From JAVBNH01 sp031551635 (GTDB lineage: Bacteria > Bacillota > Clostridia > Oscillospirales > Acutalibacteraceae), in NCBI GenBank assembly GCA_031551635.1, contig JAVBNH010000028.1, forward strand, positions 62,001 through 126,000: 64,000 nucleotides of DNA, in the 5' to 3' direction. Shown piece after piece: positions 23,430-31,144 of the stretch; position 1 is the stretch's first letter; each line of letters starts with the position of its first letter. A program made the translations under genes and the position numbers. A model generated the notes under the pieces. The model did no database searches. It saw only the letters and a program-made list of their open reading frames with translations, and was not told where the DNA came from.

Positions 23430-24158
23430 ATGGGAGAACTTTTTCTGATTCCGATAGTATTTTATAAAGCGGAGATTTTGCTCTTAATTTTGATTATTGC
23501 GATAGTAAAGCTTATAAAAAGAAAAAAGAGTCTGAAAACTCCTGTGATTATGCTGCTCAGCTTACCGTTTTTGGCTTATTTCATGTTTTTTCACTCTGTT
23601 GTAAGTCCACCGGTTATTACCGCTCAGGATCTACCTATGATTAAGGAAAAGCTCGGGAGCGTTGACGCGGAAAGTTTCTATCATAAAAAGACAAAATATG
23701 AAATTTATGTGGAAAATAAAGGCATTAATTCAGCTAAGTATATAAAGAATTATGACTATGGCAAAAAGCAAAATGGTATTGAATTCTCAATCGAAGTATA
23801 CGATTATTTCGAGGATATTGATGAGGAAACCGTGGAAAGTCATTTTGAAAAAGGGATGGATTCTGTATATCTTTATGAGGAATTCTTACAAAGAAAGGCA
23901 GAATCTCAAATATTAAAAGGTGAAATTTACGGAATTGAATATTTGATTACTCCTACGGTTATGAGTAACTGGTTTGAGGGCGGCGATTATTCAGGGATTA
24001 TCAAGCTTAAATATGACAGACGTTTTGTTGAAATTAAATATTATGCGAAATCCATTGTACCGGTTTTAGGTTATGTTATTTATTTTAAACCGCGAAGTGT
24101 GGATATTTTTAAAATGTTTGAGAATCAAAACACGGATAATATTGCCGTGTCAGAATAA
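23430..24158 (+). CDS. Membrane-anchored protein, unknown function
   Basis: 242 residues from the ATG at 23430, which has AGGAG nine bases upstream; an ATG at 23385 lies inside heptamer repeats and is rejected. Two N-terminal membrane segments (ILLLILIIAIVKLI and VIMLLSLPFLAYFMFFHSVV, separated by a Lys/Arg loop) are followed by an outside domain of about 170 residues, rich in Glu, Lys and Tyr, with no recognised motif. It lies 15 bp before the superoxide reductase gene and may share its transcript. No function assigned. Confidence 0.7.
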   Translation: MGELFLIPIVFYKAEILLLILIIAIVKLIKRKKSLKTPVIMLLSLPFLAYFMFFHSVVSPPVITAQDLPMIKEKLGSVDAESFYHKKTKYEIYVENKGINSAKYIKNYDYGKKQNGIEFSIEVYDYFEDIDEETVESHFEKGMDSVYLYEEFLQRKAESQILKGEIYGIEYLITPTVMSNWFEGGDYSGIIKLKYDRRFVEIKYYAKSIVPVLGYVIYFKPRSVDIFKMFENQNTDNIAVSE

Positions 24159-24173
24159 AAGGAGGTCAAAAAC

Positions 24174-24623
24174 ATGAGCTGTAACAGAAGATTTTACAAA
24201 TGCTCCATCTGCGGAAACCTTATCGGAGTAATCGAAAACGGCGGCGGCGAGCTTGTTTGCTGCGGCGCCGTGATGGAGGAAATCATCCCGAACACCAGCG
24301 AGGGCGCGAAGGAAAAGCACATCCCCGTGCTTGAATATGAAAACGGTAACGCAGTTGTCAAGGTTGGCAGCGTGCCGCATCCGATGCTCGAAGAGCACTA
24401 TATCAAGTGGATTTATTACTGCACAAAAACCGGTGCTCACCGTTACTGGCTGAACCCGGGAGATGAACCGAGGGTAGTGCTTCCGGAAGGAATCGGCGAA
24501 ATCGGCGCGGTCTATGCCTATTGCAATCTTCATGGCCTGTGGCTGCTTTCACCTGCAAGTGAGAGCGAATACAATTGCCTTTGCGGCGCTGACGCTTCTC
24601 AGAGCTGCATTCTCAAGGATTGA
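24174..24623 (+). CDS. dfx: Superoxide reductase (desulfoferrodoxin, two-iron type)
   Basis: Reduces superoxide to hydrogen peroxide without making oxygen, typical of anaerobes. 149 residues. The N-terminal desulforedoxin centre I has C10, C13, C29 and C30 (FYKCSICGN and VCCGAVM). The catalytic centre II iron is held by H49 (EKHIPV), H69 (GSVPHPM), H75 (EEHYIKW), C117 and H120 (AYCNLHGLW). All ligands are present, and AGGAGG precedes the ATG. Electrons would normally come from rubredoxin, which is not encoded nearby. The C-terminal tail contains extra cysteines (NCLCGADASQSC) that are not usual in the family. A flavodiiron protein is encoded at 52.8 kb. Confidence 0.95.
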   Translation: MSCNRRFYKCSICGNLIGVIENGGGELVCCGAVMEEIIPNTSEGAKEKHIPVLEYENGNAVVKVGSVPHPMLEEHYIKWIYYCTKTGAHRYWLNPGDEPRVVLPEGIGEIGAVYAYCNLHGLWLLSPASESEYNCLCGADASQSCILKD

Positions 24624-24670
24624 CATTATTTAGTATCCGAACTAAATCTTAATGATGTGCACAATTTTTC

Positions 24671-24699
24671 TTGACTTGAGTTTTGATTTTTGATAAAAT
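24671..24699 (+). promoter_or_regulatory. Sigma-A promoter of the SCP2/transketolase operon
   Basis: TTGACT (24671-24676), 17-bp spacer, TAAAAT (24694-24699), about 58 bp before the start at 24757. Confidence 0.75.
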
Positions 24700-24756
24700 G
24701 GTATATGCTAAAAAACATCAGCGCATGAAATAAAACCGAAGCAGGGAGGAATTATA

Positions 24757-25518
24757 TTGACAGACTCAAAAACACTTGCCTATATCAATATGTACGCCAT
24801 TTTAGGTGCGCTTGAAAACCTTTGCGAGCTGGACGACAGCGCAAAGGCTCTCCTGAAAAACAAAAAGGCAGTCTCAATAGGAATTGAGGTGCGCGGCGGA
24901 CCCTCAGCAACGCTGAGCTTTAAAAACAAAAAATGCCGCCTCGACGACGGCTGCCGCTCTGACTGCACGATTAAGCTTCCTTTCGCCTCATGCGAAAAAT
25001 TCAACGGACTATTTGACGGCTCGGTCACTCCCCTCCCTTCAAAAGGTTTTTCAAAAATTATGTTCTTACTGAAAACCTTCGTGCCGCTGACGGATTTGCT
25101 TACGCGTTACCTTCGCCCGTCGCCGGAGGATATGGCGGATGCGAAATTTTTTGAAATAAGCACCACACTGACGCTTTACGTCGTCTCCGTGGCTATTTCG
25201 CAGATTGCGAACAACGATGAAATCGGAAAATTCAGCGCCTCTCAGATGGTTGACGGCGACGTTAAAATGGGCATCAAGGACGGTCCTCAGGCGACAATCC
25301 GCGTGAGAAACCACCGCCTTGTCACCCTCAAAAAAGAAGCCTCCAACCCTCGCGCAATGATGGAATTCGGCTCGCTTAGTCTTGCCGCCGACCTTTTCGC
25401 GGGCAAGGTTAACGCTGTCGCCTGCATCGGCTCGGGCGAAATAAAAATGGGCGGAATGATTTCGATAATCGACAATGTAAACAGGGTTCTCGACAGGGTT
25501 TCCCTGTATCTCGCTTAA
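24757..25518 (+). CDS. SCP2 sterol-binding-like protein (two lobes), first paralogue
   Basis: 253 residues. The start is TTG at 24757, eight bases after AGGGAGG. The protein reads as two SCP2-like lobes joined by a helical linker: lobe one with GIEVRGGPSATLSF and KLPFASCEKFNGLFDGSVTP, lobe two with MGIKDGPQATIRV, MEFGSLSLAADLFAGKVNA and the closing IGSGEIKMGGMISIIDNVNR. SCP2 folds hold a lipid or other hydrophobic ligand in a tunnel. A paralogue with the same two-lobed plan closes the operon at 28843. Function unknown; a carrier of a hydrophobic substrate for the enzymes between is my inference. Confidence 0.75.
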   Translation: MTDSKTLAYINMYAILGALENLCELDDSAKALLKNKKAVSIGIEVRGGPSATLSFKNKKCRLDDGCRSDCTIKLPFASCEKFNGLFDGSVTPLPSKGFSKIMFLLKTFVPLTDLLTRYLRPSPEDMADAKFFEISTTLTLYVVSVAISQIANNDEIGKFSASQMVDGDVKMGIKDGPQATIRVRNHRLVTLKKEASNPRAMMEFGSLSLAADLFAGKVNAVACIGSGEIKMGGMISIIDNVNRVLDRVSLYLA

Positions 25519-25534
25519 GGAGGGGAAGGAAATA

Positions 25535-26794
25535 ATGGCTACAAAAATTAATAAATATGACAAAAGCCGCGCCATGTTTGAGCGCGCGACAAAGGTTATC
25601 CCTTCAGGCGTTTACGGTCATCTGGGACCGGCTGAGGGCTGCTTTATGCCTGTTTCGTCCTTCCCGCTTTTCTCTCAGCGTGCCGAGGGCAGCTATTTCT
25701 GGGACTTGGACGGCAATAAATTCATTGACTATATGTGCGCCTATGGACCTAACGTACTGGGGTATAAGGACGCCGATGTTGACGCGGCAGCGGTTGCGCA
25801 GCTTGAAAACGGCAACTGCACAACCTCGCCCTCTTATAAAATGGTTGAGCTTGCGGAGCTGATGGTTGACACTGTCGCGACTGCCGATTGGGCGTTTTTC
25901 GCAAAAAATGGCGGCGATGTGACAACCCTTGCCGTTATGACCGCGAGAGCCGCTACCCACCGCAAAAAAATAGTTTTCGCAAAGGGCTTCTATCACGGTG
26001 TAGCTCCCTGGACGCAAAAGCTTGACTATCCCGGTGTTCTTCCCGAGGATGTCGCAAACAATTTATATATGCCCTGGAATGATTTTGAGGCATTTGAGCA
26101 AATAGTCGCTGAAAATGAAAACGAAATCGCGGCATATATCGCGACGCCTTATATGCACGGCAATTTCATTGATAATGAGCTTCCTGCTGATGGCTACTGG
26201 CAGAAGGTTCGCAAGCTTTGCACCGAAAAAGGTATAATACTGATAATCGACGATGTACGCTGCGGTTTCAGGCTTGATATGCGCGGCAGCGACTTCCATT
26301 ACGGCTTTGATGCGGATTTGATTTGCTTTTGCAAGGCTATTGCCAACGGCTGGAATGTCTCGGCGCTCTGCGGCAAGGAATTTTTAAAGAATACTGTCAG
26401 CGGAATGACCTACACCGGCAGCTATTGGCTCAGCGCAGTGCCGTTCGCCGCGGGCATAGCCTGTATAAATAAGCTTAAGGCTCTCAATGCTCCGGAGATG
26501 TTCAGGGAGAAGGGAATGAAGCTTACCGCGGGACTTGCAGCCGCCGCCGCGAACAACGGCATCAGCCTTGTTGTTTCGGGTGAACCGGCGTTGTTTTATC
26601 TGAGAATCGCAAACGATGATTCGCTGTTCATGCATCAGGAATGGGTTTCTCAGTGCATGAAGAGGGGTATCTTCATCACCAGCCACCACAACCACTTTAT
26701 CAACGCCTCGCTGACTGACGAGGATATAAATAAAACGGTGGAAATCGCCGAGGAAGCCTTTAAAATCGTGAAGAAAAATCACCCTGAAATTTAA
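25535..26794 (+). CDS. Class III pyridoxal-phosphate aminotransferase (GSA-aminotransferase-like)
   Basis: 419 residues, fold type I. It resembles glutamate-1-semialdehyde 2,1-aminomutases and related sugar or lipid aminotransferases: WDLDGNKFIDYMCAYGPNVLGY near the N-terminus (in two runs: WDLDGNKFID and YMCAYGPNVLGY), FAKNGGDVTTLAVM for phosphate binding, YHGVAPW, ILIIDDVRCGFR for the ring-nitrogen Asp, and the Schiff-base lysine in CFCKAIANGW. No hem genes are nearby, so a role in tetrapyrrole synthesis is unlikely. It sits between an SCP2-like gene and a split transketolase, each gap 15-16 bp, so it should act on the transketolase product or substrate. Confidence 0.88.
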   Translation: MATKINKYDKSRAMFERATKVIPSGVYGHLGPAEGCFMPVSSFPLFSQRAEGSYFWDLDGNKFIDYMCAYGPNVLGYKDADVDAAAVAQLENGNCTTSPSYKMVELAELMVDTVATADWAFFAKNGGDVTTLAVMTARAATHRKKIVFAKGFYHGVAPWTQKLDYPGVLPEDVANNLYMPWNDFEAFEQIVAENENEIAAYIATPYMHGNFIDNELPADGYWQKVRKLCTEKGIILIIDDVRCGFRLDMRGSDFHYGFDADLICFCKAIANGWNVSALCGKEFLKNTVSGMTYTGSYWLSAVPFAAGIACINKLKALNAPEMFREKGMKLTAGLAAAAANNGISLVVSGEPALFYLRIANDDSLFMHQEWVSQCMKRGIFITSHHNHFINASLTDEDINKTVEIAEEAFKIVKKNHPEI

Positions 26795-26809
26795 TATAGG
26801 AGGAGTTAT

Positions 26810-27679
26810 ATGCCACTTTCAAAAAAAGAATGGTTGGCTCTCGAGGAAAAAGCTTATGAGCTGCGCAAGCTGACGCTGGACACAACTAAATGGGCGGGCA
26901 GCGCACATATAGGCGGCGGTATGAGCGTTCTCGATATGCTCACAATCATTTATCATAAGTATCTCAATTATAAGCTTGACGACCCGAAGTGGGAGGAGAG
27001 GGACAGGGTAGTTCTGAGCAAGGGACACGCTGGAGTTGCCTATGCCGCCCTGCTTTGCGACATCGGCTGGAACGATAAGGAGCAGCTTAAAACCTTCAAC
27101 CTCACAAATTCAAAAATGGGCATGCACCTTGACTCGAATAAGGTTATCGGCGTTGACGCCTCGACCGGTTCACTTGGGCACGGTCTGCCGATTGCCGCGG
27201 GAATGGGGCTTGCCGCCCGCGTTCAGGGGAAGCCTTACAAGACCTTCTGTATATTGGGCGACGGCGAATGTGACGAGGGCACAAACTGGGAAGCCGCTAT
27301 GGCGATTGCCCACTATAATATTTCGAATGTCATTGCCTTTGTTGACCGCAATGGCTGTATGATAGACGGTAAAACCGAGGACGTCATGAGGCTTGAACCC
27401 TTCTGCGACAAGTGGACAGCCTTCGGCTTCAAGGTTCTTAATATAGACGGCGGCAACTTCAAAGAGCTAGCGGAAGCTATTGAATATGCTTATGCCAATA
27501 CAGAAAAGCCGGTAATGATAGTCGCCAACACGAAAAAAGCCGAGGGCATCGACTTTATGGAGGGCGACTATAAATGGCATTATGCGGGCGTCGACGAGGC
27601 GACCTATGAAAAATGCAAGACTGCTCTTGATGCGCATTACAAAAAACGTGTTCAAAGAGCAGAAAGGGAGGGGGCATAA
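26810..27679 (+). CDS. Transketolase-like, N-terminal (pyrophosphate-binding) subunit
   Basis: 289 residues, the usual length of the first half of a split transketolase. LSKGHAGVAYAALL and GSLGHGLPIAAGMG are characteristic, and the thiamine diphosphate motif runs from GDGECDEGTNWEAAMAIAHY to the Asn of SNVIAFVDRNG. Split transketolases are common in anaerobes and transfer two-carbon ketol units between sugars, or act on other aldehydes. The last codons lie in a 20-bp sequence that is repeated 94 bp downstream, just before the second subunit gene. Pairs with the gene at 27776. Confidence 0.92.
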   Translation: MPLSKKEWLALEEKAYELRKLTLDTTKWAGSAHIGGGMSVLDMLTIIYHKYLNYKLDDPKWEERDRVVLSKGHAGVAYAALLCDIGWNDKEQLKTFNLTNSKMGMHLDSNKVIGVDASTGSLGHGLPIAAGMGLAARVQGKPYKTFCILGDGECDEGTNWEAAMAIAHYNISNVIAFVDRNGCMIDGKTEDVMRLEPFCDKWTAFGFKVLNIDGGNFKELAEAIEYAYANTEKPVMIVANTKKAEGIDFMEGDYKWHYAGVDEATYEKCKTALDAHYKKRVQRAEREGA

Positions 27680-27775
27680 TTTGAAAACTTGTTTTCAAAA
27701 TGTATTGCGCCTTTACGGCAGAACAAAGTTAGGATATAAAATCTTACTTTTCACTGAAAAGGAGGGGGCATAATT
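27667..27775 (+). repeat. 94-bp partial duplication between the transketolase genes
   Basis: GGAGGGGGCATAATT occurs at 27667-27681 (containing the stop codon of the first subunit) and again at 27761-27775 (the ribosome site of the second). The 79 bp between include a perfect palindrome (TTGAAAACTTGTTTTCAA) and no gene. It looks like a small insertion flanked by a duplicated target, or a duplication that later diverged. Confidence 0.75.
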
Positions 27776-28786
27776 ATGGCAGGCGGATTACTTTATACAG
27801 CGATAGATTCTGCTCAGCTTTCAACAAGCGAAAAATACGGCGAAGCCCTGCTGGAGCTTGGCAAAAAGCACCCTGAGGTTGTCGCTTTAACAGCTGACCT
27901 CGCCCAGTCGACGAAAATCGGCGCATTCCAGAAGGAATTTCCAGACCGCTTTTTTAATGTCGGCATTGCTGAGGCAAATATGTTCGGAGTAGCCGCGGGT
28001 ATGGCGAAATCAGGGCTTGTACCTTTTCTTTCGACCTTCTCGCAGTTCGCGTCCTTCAGGGCTGCCGATCAGCTTCACACCGACATCTGCTATCAGAATG
28101 TCAACGCGAAGGTTATCGCGACACATTCCGGAACTTCCTTTGGTCAGGCTGGTTCAACTCACCACGCTATCTGTGACCTTGCGCTGACGCGTTCGATTCC
28201 GAATCTTACCGTAATTTGTCCGGCGGACGGCTACGAGACCTATTGTGCGGTCATGGCGGCATATGAAACACCTGGACCGTTCTATATCAGAATTAATAGA
28301 GGCTTTGACCGTGTGCTTTATAAGGATGCAGATTTTGGCTTCAAAGTCGGAAAAGCAGTTACTCTCAAAGAGGGCAGCGACATAACTGTCATCGCCTGCG
28401 GTTCTTGCTCATTCCAGGCTCTCGAGGCCGCGAATTTCCTTGAGCAGAGCGAGGGGCTAAAGGTCAGAGTGCTTGATATGCATACGATTAAGCCGATTGA
28501 TGTCGAAGCGATTCAAAAGGCAGTTTCCGACACTCGCCGCATTATAACTGTTGAGGATCATAATGTTATCGGCGGCATGGGTAGCGCCGTTTCGGAGGTT
28601 ATATCCGACTACGGAAAGGGCTGCGCCTTTAAGCGGTGCGGCGTGCCCGACCAGTTCGCACCTATCGGGCTGCATGAGGACATCATGTCGATTTTGAAAA
28701 TCGACGCAAACGGTATTATCGAAGCCGTTAAAGAGGTCATGCATAAGGACTTTGAGCTTGATGACGACTGGGACGACGAAACCTGA
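27776..28786 (+). CDS. Transketolase-like, C-terminal (pyrimidine-binding) subunit
   Basis: 336 residues, full size for the second half of a split transketolase. The pyrimidine-binding motif is RFFNVGIAEANMFGVAAGMA, with the conserved Glu in IAEAN that activates thiamine diphosphate; HSGTSFGQAGSTHH and the C-terminal domain ITVEDHNVIGGMGSAVSE are also diagnostic. GGAGGGGG stands 10 bases before the ATG. Together with the 26810 product it forms the active alpha2beta2-type enzyme. The protein ends in a very acidic tail (FELDDDWDDET), which is unusual. Confidence 0.92.
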   Translation: MAGGLLYTAIDSAQLSTSEKYGEALLELGKKHPEVVALTADLAQSTKIGAFQKEFPDRFFNVGIAEANMFGVAAGMAKSGLVPFLSTFSQFASFRAADQLHTDICYQNVNAKVIATHSGTSFGQAGSTHHAICDLALTRSIPNLTVICPADGYETYCAVMAAYETPGPFYIRINRGFDRVLYKDADFGFKVGKAVTLKEGSDITVIACGSCSFQALEAANFLEQSEGLKVRVLDMHTIKPIDVEAIQKAVSDTRRIITVEDHNVIGGMGSAVSEVISDYGKGCAFKRCGVPDQFAPIGLHEDIMSILKIDANGIIEAVKEVMHKDFELDDDWDDET

Positions 28787-28802
28787 TAACAGTAATAAGT
28801 AT

Positions 28803-28825
28803 ACAGGTTTCAGGATTCAGGTTTT
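28803..28825. repeat. Heptamer tract (TCAGGTT)
   Basis: Three units of TCAGGTT/TCAGGAT in the 56-bp gap between the transketolase and SCP2-like genes, same unit type as 7598-7635. Confidence 0.7.
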
Positions 28826-28842
28826 GAAAGGTGTGAGATTTT

Positions 28843-29649
28843 TTGGCTGATAATATTCAATTTTTAACCAATAAAATATTTCTGAATGCCGCCCTGCCGC
28901 TTTTGAAGGTCATTGTCGCGGATGTGCCGGAGCTTCGGAAGAAATTTAAAAATATTCACTGTATATATCAGGTCAGCGCCCTTGACAAGGACGCACCGGG
29001 AGGAAAATACGCCACTCACTTTCAGGTGAACGGTGACGAATGGCTTGTTCACGCGGACAAGGTTGACCGCCGCCCCTTTGTTGAGCTTGAGTTTAAGAGT
29101 ATGGAGGCGATGAACAGCTTCTTTAGGGGCAAAATGTCACCAGCTACTCTGCCGAGAATGAAAGGTGCTCTCTCTCATCCGAAAGAGTTTGCCGCGTTTC
29201 TGATGGCTCTTTTAAAAATGTCATCATTACTCGGAGCGGCAACACCTCCGGAGGATACAGAAACTAAGCGACTGTTAGTTAAGTGCTACTTTTATCTGCT
29301 TTCTTCCGGCATAAGCCTGCTTAATAAACACGGCGAACCCTCTGTTCGCGACTGGGCGATGAAAAGCCCGGACAGGGTTTATTCATGGGCTGTGAACGGC
29401 GAACCGGAATGCTCCGCTTATCTGCGTGTTAAGGCGGGAAAATCGAAGAGTGGCAGAGGGGTTTACAAGCGCGCGCTATCCTTCTTCACCATGCGCTTTG
29501 ACAATCTCGACAGTGCCCTCGGAATCCTTATGTCTATTGACGATATGCTCGAATCAACAAAGCAGGGGCACCTGATAATGGACGGCGCGCCTGAGTTCGG
29601 AGCGCAAATCGGCGAGTTTATGCTGATGGTGGGCGCATTAGCCAAATAA
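28843..29649 (+). CDS. SCP2 sterol-binding-like protein (two lobes), second paralogue
   Basis: 268 residues, start TTG at 28843 with AAAGGTG upstream. Same plan as the protein at 24757: lobe one up to about residue 110 (HFQVNGDEWLVHADKVDRRP, FVELEFKSMEAMNSFFRGKM), a helical linker (TPPEDTETKRLLVKCYFYLL), and lobe two (NGEPECSAYLRVKAGKSKSG, MRFDNLDSALGILMSI, HLIMDGAPEFGAQIGEFM). The linker position matching SPEDMADAKFF in the first paralogue supports a common origin. Last gene of the operon, before an R3 element and a terminator with a parS core. Presumed carrier or scaffold; function unproven. Confidence 0.72.
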   Translation: MADNIQFLTNKIFLNAALPLLKVIVADVPELRKKFKNIHCIYQVSALDKDAPGGKYATHFQVNGDEWLVHADKVDRRPFVELEFKSMEAMNSFFRGKMSPATLPRMKGALSHPKEFAAFLMALLKMSSLLGAATPPEDTETKRLLVKCYFYLLSSGISLLNKHGEPSVRDWAMKSPDRVYSWAVNGEPECSAYLRVKAGKSKSGRGVYKRALSFFTMRFDNLDSALGILMSIDDMLESTKQGHLIMDGAPEFGAQIGEFMLMVGALAK

Positions 29650-29650
29650 T

Positions 29651-29752
29651 ACTAATCCTCATTTAAAAAGAGAAATTCGAATGAGCCTGTTATGCGATAT
29701 AGCATGACAGATAAGCGAATGAAAAATTTCGACTATTTAAATGACGATTAGT
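29651..29752. repeat. Dispersed inverted-repeat element R3, copy 1
   Basis: 102 bp with imperfect inverted ends: ACTAATCCTCATTTAAA at the left and TTTAAATGACGATTAGT at the right. A related element of 101 bp is at 60688-60788. No coding capacity; it begins two bases after the stop codon of the SCP2-like gene. Confidence 0.7.
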
Positions 29753-29753
29753 A

Positions 29754-29788
29754 TAGGGGTTAGGAAATAGGAGATAGGGTTTAGGTTA
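29754..29788. repeat. Heptamer tract (TAGGGGT)
   Basis: Five units beginning TAGG in exact seven-base register, abutting the right end of the R3 element. Confidence 0.85.
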
Positions 29789-29794
29789 TATTAA

Positions 29795-29832
29795 AGGCGA
29801 ATGTTTCACGTGAAACATTCGCCTCTTTTTTA
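29795..29832 (+). terminator. Terminator hairpin with parS at its core
   Basis: A perfect 30-bp palindrome: the left arm AGGCGAATGTTTCAC is followed immediately by its complement, then CTTTTTTAG. It ends the SCP2/transketolase operon and may also act on the minus strand for nothing but antisense transcripts, as the next gene converges here. Confidence 0.8.
29802..29817. promoter_or_regulatory. parS site 1 (ParB/Spo0J binding)
   Basis: TGTTTCACGTGAAACA, a perfect match to the Bacillus subtilis parS consensus (TGTTNCACGTGAAACA). Centre of the terminator palindrome at 29795. Confidence 0.92.
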
Positions 29833-29848
29833 GTCGTTTTTTTTGCTG

Positions 29849-30298
29849 TTATTGTTTTGCTCTTTCTGTCAAGTCAGGAATGTTGCCAAGGCTTCTCGGC
29901 GGCTCAATATTATTTTCCTTGCAGTAATCATCGAATTCATCAATCGGTACTTTATTTCCGGCAAACTCAACAAATCCGTTCCCCTCATTATCGCCATACA
30001 TGATATAGACATCCGGACCGCCTATCAGAAATGAATCAATAACTGTTTTGCAATCCTTGTCATAAACTGGCACAATGATGCCCTCAGGTGTGTAAGGGGA
30101 CTCGCTGTCTTTCAAGGTGATATAGCCTTTTTTACCGTTTTGACCGATAGCTGCAACCATTCCGGGAATTTCGCTTTCAAGATAATTATCCGGCAGCGGT
30201 TTCAGCTCAACAATAGCGCTTGAAGCTGAAGCTATTGCAATAGAACCGAGCGCTAAACCCAGAATAAGAAAAAGAACAGAAAGTACATTTTTTTTCAT
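29849..30298 (-). CDS. Secreted protein, paralogue of the 9357 gene product
   Basis: 149 residues with a signal peptide (SVLFLILGLALGSIAIASAS, cleavage near residue 25) and AGGTAGG before the ATG. The core (VELKP, MVAAIGQNGKKGYITLKD, PYTPEGIIVPVYDKDCKT, IDSFLIGG) matches the protein at 9357-9923, but the C-terminal part is short and different (PIDEFDDYCKENNIEPPRSL). No known domain. It is the second gene of a two-gene minus-strand unit with another small secreted protein, so the family may be exported together with varying partners. Function unknown. Confidence 0.78.
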   Translation of the reverse strand: MKKNVLSVLFLILGLALGSIAIASASSAIVELKPLPDNYLESEIPGMVAAIGQNGKKGYITLKDSESPYTPEGIIVPVYDKDCKTVIDSFLIGGPDVYIMYGDNEGNGFVEFAGNKVPIDEFDDYCKENNIEPPRSLGNIPDLTERAKQ

Positions 30299-30318
30299 TA
30301 GTATTACCTACCTTTCGT

Positions 30319-30786
30319 TTATGAATAATCGTCAGATGCAGGAGTTGCTATTCCTCCGTATGCATAATGAGTGGTATTGTCATATTTTATATAAAAAATA
30401 CCATCACATTTTCTTTTTGGTTTAGTCAAATAGCGTATGTTACCTAAGAAAATATAATAAAAAGTATTACCTCCTAGGGTAGGAATGATTCCGCTCTGCG
30501 CTTCTAGATTGTTATTTGCGTCTAATAATCTAGTATTAATTTTTACATCATTAGCAGCAAACACATAGTCGTCACGTTGAATAATTGACAAGGGTTCTGC
30601 ATAATTATAGTTTCCAGACTCATATAATGTGATACCGTTTTGCAGTTGATAGTTATATTGATTTTGAGATACATATCCTATTGGTCCAGAAATAGTAACA
30701 GCATTTGCAGTAAACAAAAATGCTGATAATGATAGAACAGCAACAAGCAAGCCTGTTATAAATGCCTTTACATACTTAATTTTTAT
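30319..30786 (-). CDS. Small secreted protein, unknown; apparent ATA start
   Basis: The frame reads as a typical exported protein: the sequence after the putative start is KIKYVKAFITGLLVAVLSLS, then AFLFTANA, followed by a Tyr/Asn-rich domain of about 125 residues ending THYAYGGIATPASDDYS. But the codon where the start should be (30784-30786), five bases after AGGAAGAG, is ATA, and a stop lies just upstream in frame. The only standard alternatives are internal (TTG at 30748-30750), which would cut off the positively charged signal-peptide start. Either a rare ATA start or a recent ATG to ATA loss. No domain recognised. Confidence 0.55.
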   Translation of the reverse strand: MKIKYVKAFITGLLVAVLSLSAFLFTANAVTISGPIGYVSQNQYNYQLQNGITLYESGNYNYAEPLSIIQRDDYVFAANDVKINTRLLDANNNLEAQSGIIPTLGGNTFYYIFLGNIRYLTKPKRKCDGIFYIKYDNTTHYAYGGIATPASDDYS

Positions 30787-31144
30787 CTATACTCTTCCTA
30801 AAATTACATAATAAAAACAACAGAAGCCAAAAACATCATAAGCAACATCTCCTATTAGCGTTTAAAAAAAATATTAAATGCGCTTTTAGTATTATATAAT
30901 ACATCTATATGATACCATAAACTGGTAAAAAAAACAATGGTAAAATTATATAAAATATACTATAAATATCAAATAAAAATATGCATAATATATATAATAT
31001 ACAAACTAAAGTTGAGCTCAAAGTATTTTTCATGGGACTATTGCAAAGAAAGTGATAAAATATTTCATCAAAAATTATTAAAATACCGCAAAATGCTTTA
31101 TATATAATGCATTTTGCGGATTAAATATTAAATAATAGCTTTTA
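30787..31144. other. Gene-poor AT-rich spacer
   Basis: No convincing gene. On the minus strand at 30804-30839 an 11-codon hydrophobic frame (MMFLASVVFIM) follows AGGAG and could be a leader peptide for the secreted-protein gene; TATAAT-like sequence lies near 30890. Both are weak. Confidence 0.35.
31086..31119 (-). terminator. Terminator of the glycosyltransferase gene
   Basis: CCGCAAAATGC pairs with GCATTTTGCGG; on the minus strand it runs into TATTTTAATAATTTTT. Confidence 0.7.

Noticed and set aside
25535..26794. hemL (glutamate-1-semialdehyde aminomutase)
   Set aside because: Similar fold, but context has no hem genes and key regions differ, so the gene symbol was not assigned.
27582..27773. 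63-codon plus-strand frame across the transketolase junction
   Set aside because: Shadow frame without ribosome site; its ending arises from the duplicated GGAGGGGGCATAA sequence.
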